From the NCBI GenBank assembly GCA_016791465.1, contig JAEUWE010000201.1:1-7237 (forward strand): a DNA stretch of 7,237 nucleotides, read 5' to 3'. A model generated the notes under the pieces. It saw only the letters and a list, made by a program, of their open reading frames with translations, was not told the origin of the DNA and made no database searches. The position numbers and the translations under genes were made by a program. This DNA comes from Pseudobdellovibrionaceae bacterium (GTDB taxonomy: Bacteria > Bdellovibrionota > Bdellovibrionia > Bdellovibrionales > JAMPXM01). Shown piece by piece: positions 1 to 5,928 of the stretch (positions are counted from its first letter, which is position 1; every line of letters starts with the position of its first letter).

Positions 1-1282
1 GGCGGAGCTGTATGGTTTTGTGCTTGCGGCGCTTGGTCTTGGCGTCTCTGTCGCGGTTGTTGAGCCGTGGATGCCGCTCGGTAAAATTAACTCGGTTGTG
101 AAAGGTTTAGCACCACGGCTATTTTTGGCTGGTCTTTTCGGGCGAGGCTGGGGGCTTCGTTCCGCTGCTATTCGAGCGATTCCAAAATGGACTTCGCTTG
201 CGGGCGTGGCAGGCTCTGGCCGGTCATTGGCTTCGAGCTTTCATGTCGAATCCGTTGAGCGGGATCACCTTGGTCTGGTGGCTTTTACGAGTGGGACGAC
301 GGGTGCACCCAAGGGTGTTGCGCGGAGACATGGGTATCTTCTGGAGCAGCATCGTGTTCTCAGTCAGGCCTTGCATCACGATCAGCATCAAGGACCCGAG
401 CTTACGATTTTCACCAACTTCGTTTTTGCTAATCTCGCCAGCCGTCGTGGCTCCGTTGTGGTGCCTGCTCGGATGAATGGCGACTGGTCGCAGGCGACAC
501 TCAACTGGGCATCTCGGTTGGAAGGCGTCGATGCCCCCGTGTCGGCGACAATGGGACCTGCGTTCTTACGTCGAGTGATGACCTCGACGGGCTTTGCAGG
601 GCTTCGTTCGATTCATGTCGGTGGTGCACTGACAGACAATGCAATTTTTCGTTCGGCATTCGGGCGCTGGCCAGAGACCGAGTTCATGCATATCTACGGT
701 AGCTCAGAATCCGAGCCTGTTGCGGTCATGGATGCACGGGAGGCCGTTGAGCTGAGTGAGCAGCGCAGTTTTTTTCAGACTCTGGCACTGGGGCGGCCGA
801 TTGCTGCAATCGAGTCTGATTTTCAAAGCGAGAGTCTTTGGGTGACAGGGCCGCACGTTTGCCCGCTTTATGTAGGCGAGAACGTGGCCGAAGAGAATCG
901 ACTCAATAAACGAGTCGATGACCGAGGCCGAGTTTGGCATCGCATGGGCGACCGAATTGACGTGAAGGACGGTGTGTTCTGGTACCGCGGTCGAAGTGGG
1001 CAGAGCGCTTCGGACTTTGACCTTGAGCAAACTCTTTATACGGCATGTGATTCAAGTAAGCTCTTCACCGATCGAAATGAGAAGGGTGAACTTGAAATCT
1101 ATGTTGAGGGCGAGAGCCGGCTGCGCCTGGTCGAGAAGGGGATTCGACATCTGCGAGAGGAAGGGCGAGCGGTGGATCCGGCCTCAGTATTTAAAACAGA
1201 AATCAGTCGAGATCGCCGCCATCGGGCGCGGATCGATCGCGCGGGTTCAAAAGCGAAAGCTCGAATGGAGTTCAAGATATGA
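1..1282 (+). CDS. AMP-dependent synthetase/ligase, OleC-like (5'-truncated)
   Basis: Acyl-activating (ANL superfamily) enzyme that would adenylate a carboxylic acid with ATP. The frame is open to the left edge (first full codon at base 2), so about 100 N-terminal residues are missing; the GTG at 20 is internal, not the start. Numbering from base 2, the A3 phosphate loop TSGTTGAPKG is at residues 96-105 (bases 287-316), the A5 motif YGSSESEP at bases 695-718, and the A7/A8 stretch HRMGD...WYRGR near bases 938-1000. The HRMGD wording, the sequence around SATMGPAF and the C-terminal RDRRHRARID resemble OleC, the beta-lactone synthetase of long-chain olefin synthesis; a general fatty-acyl-AMP ligase is the alternative. 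The position where OleC-type enzymes have the A10 catalytic lysine (RHNAKI in memory) reads RHRARI here, with Arg at bases 1229-1231. The stop codon overlaps the next start by ATGA. The superfamily is certain; the OleC subgroup is moderate. Confidence 0.85.
   Translation, partial: AELYGFVLAALGLGVSVAVVEPWMPLGKINSVVKGLAPRLFLAGLFGRGWGLRSAAIRAIPKWTSLAGVAGSGRSLASSFHVESVERDHLGLVAFTSGTTGAPKGVARRHGYLLEQHRVLSQALHHDQHQGPELTIFTNFVFANLASRRGSVVVPARMNGDWSQATLNWASRLEGVDAPVSATMGPAFLRRVMTSTGFAGLRSIHVGGALTDNAIFRSAFGRWPETEFMHIYGSSESEPVAVMDAREAVELSEQRSFFQTLALGRPIAAIESDFQSESLWVTGPHVCPLYVGENVAEENRLNKRVDDRGRVWHRMGDRIDVKDGVFWYRGRSGQSASDFDLEQTLYTACDSSKLFTDRNEKGELEIYVEGESRLRLVEKGIRHLREEGRAVDPASVFKTEISRDRRHRARIDRAGSKAKARMEFKI
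1267..1282 (+). promoter_or_regulatory. RBS and ATGA coupling junction, ligase to UbiA-like gene
   Basis: A GGAG Shine-Dalgarno core at 1267-1270 lies 8 bases before the ATG at 1279. That ATG overlaps the upstream TGA stop (1280-1282) in an ATGA arrangement. The site supports this start for the prenyltransferase and suggests translational coupling with the ligase. Confidence 0.7.
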
Positions 1283-2079
1283 AGGCATGGCTGACTTATG
1301 TAAAAGAACGGTTCCCGCTTCCAGTTTATGTTCTTTTGAGCGGTGGACTCGCTCCACATTCATGGCTCGGCTTTCTCTATGCCATGTGGCTTTTTGCGAC
1401 ACTGCGTTTGATGGATGAGCTCAAAGACTATCAAAAGGATATCATTGCTCACCCCGAACGTCCGCTTCCGCGCGGTCTTCTCAAAACTGATCGCGTGGCG
1501 ATCGTGATCAATGCGCTCATGATCTTTGGTATCGGATTGAGCTTTGGGTTCGCACTGGTCAGTCCAGTCGCGATGGTTTTGGCTGTGATCACAACACTCT
1601 GGCTTTGGCTGATGTTTAAAGAGTTCTACATCGGTGAGAGCTTACAAAAGCGTCCACTCCTCTACGCAATCACGCATCAATTGATTTTGATTCCACTTTG
1701 TCTTTTGATGACGGCTCTTGCCGGCGGTGACATCGCATCTCCACTTCATTTCGGTTGGGCTATTGGCGTCTTGGGTGCATTTTTTAGCTATGAGGTGAGT
1801 CGAAAGCTCGATCCATCGGCGCATCCAATTCTTGGGACCTACTTGTCGGTCTACGGGCGTGGCGGATCGACACTGATTGTCTTGGTGTTGACGATTGTTG
1901 CGGCACTTGGAGCAGCGGCTTCTGGTTTTAGTCTTTGGATGACCCCGTTTGCGGTTCTGACACTCCTCTCCTACTCGATCCTTTGGGTGAAGCCGTCGGC
2001 ATTTAAAGTAATCGAAGGCGCGGCGACGTTGTCGCTCTTCTTTCATATCTGGGCACCGGTGTTGAGGAGTATTTTATGA
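1279..2079 (+). CDS. UbiA-superfamily membrane prenyltransferase
   Basis: Polytopic inner-membrane protein of 266 residues, close to the usual UbiA length, with about eight or nine hydrophobic segments (for example near residues 30-45, 73-95, 96-114, 127-148, 155-171, 197-215, 217-237 and 245-263). UbiA enzymes transfer a prenyl group from its diphosphate to an acceptor at the membrane. The first Asp-rich, Mg-diphosphate-binding motif is seen as D46-ELK-D50-YQK-D54, followed by HPERPLPRG (58-66), a typical UbiA continuation. At the second Asp-rich motif (classically of the D-x-x-x-D type) the sequence reads YEVSRKLD (171-178), then TYLSVYG. This matches, from memory, a little-studied UbiA branch with an E-x-x-RK motif. 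The substrates cannot be read from the sequence. Its start overlaps the ligase stop and its own stop overlaps the next gene's start, so it is embedded in the operon. Superfamily is secure; a prenyl-transfer role is likely but unproven. Confidence 0.85.
   Translation: MKAWLTYVKERFPLPVYVLLSGGLAPHSWLGFLYAMWLFATLRLMDELKDYQKDIIAHPERPLPRGLLKTDRVAIVINALMIFGIGLSFGFALVSPVAMVLAVITTLWLWLMFKEFYIGESLQKRPLLYAITHQLILIPLCLLMTALAGGDIASPLHFGWAIGVLGAFFSYEVSRKLDPSAHPILGTYLSVYGRGGSTLIVLVLTIVAALGAAASGFSLWMTPFAVLTLLSYSILWVKPSAFKVIEGAATLSLFFHIWAPVLRSIL
2064..2079 (+). promoter_or_regulatory. Strong RBS and ATGA junction for the dikinase-like gene
   Basis: GAGGAG at 2064-2069 is a near-ideal Shine-Dalgarno sequence 6 bases before the ATG at 2076, which overlaps the UbiA-like stop (TGA 2077-2079). 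This is the best ribosome binding site in the window and fixes the start of the 928-residue protein. Confidence 0.75.
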
Positions 2080-4862
2080 GTTCATCTTTTCAACGGCTCC
2101 TCTTGCCGCGAGAGCTTAAAAAGCATTCCGATGTGAGTGCGCTGCTCACTCGCGAGGCCGGTGGGAAGGCACGGAATCTTTATCGAATGACTGAGAAGGG
2201 ATTCCCGGTTCCGACTTGGTTCTGCGTCTCGGCTTCAAGCTTTCAAGAGTTCGTGCAACATAATGGTTTGAAGGTCGAACTTGAGCGCATGCAGAATATG
2301 CCGCTTGATCAGTTTGAGTCCCAGGCCAAACACATCGAAGAGACTTTCTTGAGAGGAAGTTTGAGTCCTGCTCTTGAGAGCGAAATTCAGTCGGCCTTGA
2401 AAGAACTTGAGCTACATGATTGCTTTGTCGCTGTTCGTTCGAGCGGTCTTGATGAAGACTCAGCAGCCAATTCTTTTGCTGGTCAGTTTTCAAGTTTTCT
2501 CTTTCAAAAGGGTGCGACGGCTATTGCTGAGAGTTTGAAGCGCTGCTGGGCCTCAGGCTTCTCGGCGCGAGCGATGGCGTATCGCGTGGAGCGCGGTATT
2601 CCGCTCAGCGGAATTGCAGTTGGAGTTGTGATTCAAAAAATGGTGAACGCGGATCGTGCAGGCGTCGCCTTTTCGCGAAATCCTGTGCGTGCGCTCGACC
2701 GAGATTCACTTCTTATAGCCGCGGTTTACGGCCTTGGCGAGGGACTGGTAAGTGGGTACCTTGAGAGTGACAACTATGATGTTTCGCGAAGCGAATTGGC
2801 GAACGGGCAGTTGAAGTTCACACCGGCTCTGGTTCTAAAAGATCAGGCATTTCGGCAGAGTCCGTCAGGCGGAGTATCGATTGTCAGCGTTCCGGAAGCT
2901 GAGCAGATGGTGACGTCACTTCGCGATAGCGAGGTCAAAGCCGTTGCCCAGCTAACAAAGCGACTTGAAGACGAGCTTGGGGCTCCACAGGACTGCGAGT
3001 GGGCGATTGAGAATGGTGTGCTCTATGTTGTGCAGACGAGACCGATCACAAGTCTTCCCTCGGAAGACTACTTCGATATGTCGATTCGCGGTCATATGCC
3101 AACTCTCTGGGACAATTCCAATATCATCGAGAGCTATTCCGGCGTAACGTCACCATTGACGTTTAGTTTTGCCTCGCGCGCCTATCGTCAGGTCTATATT
3201 CAGTTCTGCGAAGTCATGGGTGTGCCACAGGCCTGGATCGATGAGCGCGAAGATGTGTTTCGCAACATGCTCGGCCTCATTCGTGGTCGCATCTATTACA
3301 ACCTCGTCAATTGGTATAAGCTTGTCCTTTTGCTGCCGGGATCAAGCTCAAATAAATCCTTTATGGAAACCATGATGGGCGTGAAGCAAGGGTTAAAGCC
3401 CGAAGTCGCGCCAGAAGTGGCAAAGCTTTTTGAGTTCGTGCAAAATCCGCCACGCTATCGTCTTTCGCAGAAAATCAAACTCACGGTACAGACGATCCTT
3501 CGCTTCCGACAAATCGATGAGCTGATTGCGACCTTCAATCGCGGATTTGTAGCGGCCTATGAAGTGGCTCGAAAAAAGGACTACCGAAAGATTGGATTTG
3601 ATGAACTTGTTGCCGAGTATCACAAGCTTGAAGAGCAGTTTCTAAAAAAGTGGCAAGTTCCGATCATCAACGACTACCTCTGCATGATCTTCTTTGGTCT
3701 TCTTAAGTCTCTGACTGAAAAATGGGTTGCAGCTGGTGCAGAGGGTGGTTCGCTGCAGAACGATCTTCTTTGTGGGCAGGGCGATCTTGAGAGTACGGAG
3801 CCGACCAAAACATTGATGCGGATTGCGGCTCACATTGATGCAGAGAAGGGGCCGTTCCGCGATTGGTTTTTGAAGGAGAATCCGACCACGGTTTGGAGTG
3901 AGCTTAAATCGCGCAACGAGCAGGTGTATCAGCAGTTCGGTGTGTTTTTGGATCGCTTTGGCTTTCGCTGTATCAACGAGCTAAAGCTTGAGGAAAACGA
4001 TCTTCACGACGATCCGAGCTTTATCGTCAATTCAGTGCAAAGCTACGTTCGCACGGGCTCCTACGATATTGCCAAGATGGAAGAGCGCGAGCGCGAAATT
4101 CGAGCGAAAGCGGAAGAGCAACTGAGCCAGCGTTTGACTGGCGTGAAGTATCATTTTTATCAGTGGATTTTAAAGCAGACCCGTCGGGCCGTTAAAAATC
4201 GAGAGAATTTGCGATTTGCTCGAACCAAGGTGTTTGGCGTCGCGCGAAACCTGATTCGCGGGATGGGGGCACAGCTTGTTCGCATGGGTCTGCTGCAAAA
4301 CGAACGCGATGTCTTCTATCTCACAATCGAGGAGTTGATTGCGTTCAGCGAAGGTCGCGGTGTGACCTTGAATCTTGGCGAGCTCGCCAATATGCGTAAA
4401 CGTGAGTTTGCACTTTTTGATAAGACGCTACCGTCGCCCGATCGATTCATTCTGAAGGGTGCAGTCGGTGCGTCGCTGCCCTATGCGCAGGTTCTTTGCG
4501 AACTCGATCTTTTGAAAGACGAAAGACCAAAATCGGACGACCCCAATGTCTTGATCGGTACTCCGTGCTGCCCTGGAATTGTCGAAGGTGTTGTTCGTGT
4601 CGTTCGCGATATGAAAGATGCTGAGGGAATCAACGGTGAAATTCTTGTCACCGAGCGAACTGATCCGGGTTGGGTTCCGCTCTATCCGTCTTGCTCAGGG
4701 CTTTTGATTGAGCGAGGAAGTTTGCTTTCGCATTCTGCGGTTGTGGCGCGTGAGCTAGGACTTCCGACGATTGTGGGGATCTCCGGTGGTCTTATGCGAA
4801 AGCTCAAGACGGGTGACCGCGTGCGGATTGATGGCGCCAAGGGTGAGATGCGAAAATTATGA
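2076..4862 (+). CDS. Rifampicin-phosphotransferase-like dikinase (PPDK ATP-grasp + PEP-utilizer His domain)
   Basis: Three-part phosphotransferase of 928 residues. The N-terminal PPDK-type ATP-grasp domain (about 20-330) shows GGKARNL (29-35), VAVRSSGLDEDSA (118-130) with SFAGQFSSFL after it, GLGEGLVSG (219-227), E308 in QDCEWA and Q320 in QTRPIT. A linker/middle domain (about 340-820) contains RENLRF (709-714) and DVFYL (745-749), motifs usual in rifampicin phosphotransferase-like proteins. The C-terminal swivelling domain starts at GTPCCPG (828-834), carries TDPGWVPLY, and has the predicted phospho-accepting H886 in SHSAVVAREL. In this family the His takes phosphate from ATP, giving AMP and Pi, and passes it to a substrate held by the middle domain. 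The TIM barrel of true PEP synthase is absent: the protein ends 43 residues after H886. It is soluble and probably cytoplasmic. The acceptor is unknown; given the operon, it is more likely a pathway intermediate than rifampicin. It overlaps both neighbouring genes by ATGA. Confidence 0.88.
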   Translation: MSSSFQRLLLPRELKKHSDVSALLTREAGGKARNLYRMTEKGFPVPTWFCVSASSFQEFVQHNGLKVELERMQNMPLDQFESQAKHIEETFLRGSLSPALESEIQSALKELELHDCFVAVRSSGLDEDSAANSFAGQFSSFLFQKGATAIAESLKRCWASGFSARAMAYRVERGIPLSGIAVGVVIQKMVNADRAGVAFSRNPVRALDRDSLLIAAVYGLGEGLVSGYLESDNYDVSRSELANGQLKFTPALVLKDQAFRQSPSGGVSIVSVPEAEQMVTSLRDSEVKAVAQLTKRLEDELGAPQDCEWAIENGVLYVVQTRPITSLPSEDYFDMSIRGHMPTLWDNSNIIESYSGVTSPLTFSFASRAYRQVYIQFCEVMGVPQAWIDEREDVFRNMLGLIRGRIYYNLVNWYKLVLLLPGSSSNKSFMETMMGVKQGLKPEVAPEVAKLFEFVQNPPRYRLSQKIKLTVQTILRFRQIDELIATFNRGFVAAYEVARKKDYRKIGFDELVAEYHKLEEQFLKKWQVPIINDYLCMIFFGLLKSLTEKWVAAGAEGGSLQNDLLCGQGDLESTEPTKTLMRIAAHIDAEKGPFRDWFLKENPTTVWSELKSRNEQVYQQFGVFLDRFGFRCINELKLEENDLHDDPSFIVNSVQSYVRTGSYDIAKMEEREREIRAKAEEQLSQRLTGVKYHFYQWILKQTRRAVKNRENLRFARTKVFGVARNLIRGMGAQLVRMGLLQNERDVFYLTIEELIAFSEGRGVTLNLGELANMRKREFALFDKTLPSPDRFILKGAVGASLPYAQVLCELDLLKDERPKSDDPNVLIGTPCCPGIVEGVVRVVRDMKDAEGINGEILVTERTDPGWVPLYPSCSGLLIERGSLLSHSAVVARELGLPTIVGISGGLMRKLKTGDRVRIDGAKGEMRKL
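4839..4862 (+). promoter_or_regulatory. Weak RBS and ATGA junction for the GNAT-like gene
   Basis: AAGGGTGAG at 4839-4847 is the only purine-rich Shine-Dalgarno candidate. Its GGTGAG part ends 11 bases before the ATG at 4859, longer than ideal. The start overlaps the dikinase stop (TGA 4860-4862), so translation probably relies on coupling to the upstream gene. Confidence 0.5.
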
Positions 4863-5839
4863 AGTCGGTTGATGTTAGGCCCATCACTCAAGAGCAAGCG
4901 GCGGCGTTTGATTCGAAAGATCCAGCGGTGAGATTGATTCTCGGCGCTGTGCCTTATCGGCGCCAGTTCTTTGGGCTTTTTGATTCATCTGGAGTCCTTT
5001 GTGCTCGAGCTGGGGCAGCGATGTCACTTGGCGAGGCCGGCGGCACGATTGGGTTTCTAAGAGGTGATCTTTCTCGGGCTGCTCCACTGTTTGAGGCGAT
5101 GGAGGTCTGGTTGAAGTCCGTTGGGGCCCAGCGTGCGATCGGCCCAATGCAATACAACACCTGGTTTACGTATCGAGTTCGTGTCGACGCTGCCGATGGG
5201 CCGTCGTTTGGTTGGGAGCCCGAGGCGTCGAGTGGAGCAGAGCACGCGCGGCTCGTGGCGGGGGCGTTTGCGGGCTATAAGGTGATTGAGAGCTATTCTT
5301 CAAAAGGTCTGGGCGGACTTGAGCATTTTCTTGAACTCGTGTCGCCGGATCTCTCTTTTGCGACAGAAAAGGGATTCGTACTGAAGTCATTTGCTGAGCT
5401 CATGGCTGATGAGACGGGAAAGAAGAACTTACTTTCTGCGCTCTATCGACTCTCGATGGAGGCATTTCGAGAAGCGTTTTTGTTTACGCCAATCTCTGAA
5501 GAGGTTTTCACAGCGCTTTATGTGTCAGGACTAAGTCAAATTCGGGAGCTTTCGTTTTCGTCAGTTGCATTTTCGGCGAGTGGAGAGCCTGCGGCTTTTA
5601 CCTTCGCATTTCCTGATCAAGGCTATGTTGTGCTTAAAACGGTTGCTGTTGGGAAGCTGTTTCGGGGCCAAAGGCTTGCCAATGCGACCATGGCCTTTGC
5701 TGTCGAACGTGCAAGGGAGCAGGGCCTAGACAAAATGGTGCATGCGATGATGAGAAGTGACAACGTTAGTCAAAGTTGGGGCGCAAAAGCCTCGCTTCTT
5801 TGGGAACATCGCTACGCGCTCTTTGCCAAAGACCTGTAG
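4859..5839 (+). CDS. Two-part GNAT-like acyltransferase
   Basis: A 326-residue soluble protein with no signal peptide or membrane segment. The C-terminal part (about 205-326) looks like a GNAT N-acetyltransferase fold: a beta-strand run VVLKTVAV (257-264), a degenerate acyl-CoA pyrophosphate loop KLFRGQRLANATM (266-278) followed by a helix, and DNVSQSWG (301-308) in the place of the common N-x-x-S/A motif. The N-terminal part (about 30-160) has IGFLRGDL, a helix ending in EVWLKSVGA, then GPMQYNTWFTYR (95-106). This resembles, from memory, YghO-like proteins in which that GP-(M/F)-(N/Q) segment is conserved, and may be a second, catalytically silent GNAT-like fold. The canonical R-G-x-G-x-G/A loop is changed to RGQRLA, so CoA binding is plausible but not certain. 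Acceptor and acyl donor are unknown. It is coupled to the dikinase by ATGA and is followed 20 bases later by the phosphatase. Confidence 0.72.
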   Translation: MKSVDVRPITQEQAAAFDSKDPAVRLILGAVPYRRQFFGLFDSSGVLCARAGAAMSLGEAGGTIGFLRGDLSRAAPLFEAMEVWLKSVGAQRAIGPMQYNTWFTYRVRVDAADGPSFGWEPEASSGAEHARLVAGAFAGYKVIESYSSKGLGGLEHFLELVSPDLSFATEKGFVLKSFAELMADETGKKNLLSALYRLSMEAFREAFLFTPISEEVFTALYVSGLSQIRELSFSSVAFSASGEPAAFTFAFPDQGYVVLKTVAVGKLFRGQRLANATMAFAVERAREQGLDKMVHAMMRSDNVSQSWGAKASLLWEHRYALFAKDL

Positions 5840-5852
5840 TTGAGCTTAACCT

Positions 5853-5862
5853 AAAAGGCATG
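5853..5862 (+). promoter_or_regulatory. Poorly placed RBS at the phosphatase start
   Basis: The 20-base gap (5840-5859) between the GNAT-like stop and the phosphatase ATG holds AAAAGG at 5853-5858, only one base before the ATG at 5860. The second codon, TTG at 5863, would have a spacing of 4. No stem-loop with a T-run and no promoter-like pair is visible in the gap, so read-through transcription is likely. ATG 5860 is preferred because a complete signal peptide follows it. Confidence 0.4.
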
Positions 5863-5928
5863 TTGTTCAAAATAACTCAGACCGTTTTTGTCTTCTCTCT
5901 TTTTGCAATCTCCCATCTGGCCCATGCC
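5860..5928 (+). other. Sec signal peptide of the phosphatase
   Basis: Codons 1-23: a short N-region with one Lys (K4), a hydrophobic stretch VFVFSLFAI, and an A-H-A motif directly before S24. No lipobox cysteine is present near the site, so cleavage by signal peptidase I and release into the periplasm is expected rather than lipid anchoring. Confidence 0.75.

Noticed and set aside
20..22. GTG as the start of the ligase
   Set aside because: The frame is open upstream to the window edge and the upstream codons (AELYGF) continue the expected family sequence, so the gene is truncated by the window rather than starting here.
1227..1243. GATCGATC palindrome with GC-rich flanks
   Set aside because: The perfect part is only 8 bases, the flanks do not pair symmetrically, and it lies in the conserved coding C-terminus of the ligase.
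972..1418. Overlapping + strand frame of 148 codons across the ligase/UbiA junction
   Set aside because: It runs through both real genes in another frame, is Cys/Arg/Ser-rich, and has no domain.
1642..2046. Antisense open frame within the UbiA-like gene
   Set aside because: The sense strand codes for membrane helices of a known family; the antisense product is a charged low-complexity shadow.
2076..4862. Annotation as PEP synthase or pyruvate phosphate dikinase
   Set aside because: The C-terminal PEP/pyruvate TIM-barrel domain is absent; the protein ends shortly after the phosphohistidine domain, as in RPH-like proteins.
5820..5832. TCTTTGCCAAAGA near-palindrome at the end of the GNAT-like gene
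   Set aside because: One-base centre cannot form a hairpin, no T-run follows, and it is coding sequence; not a terminator.
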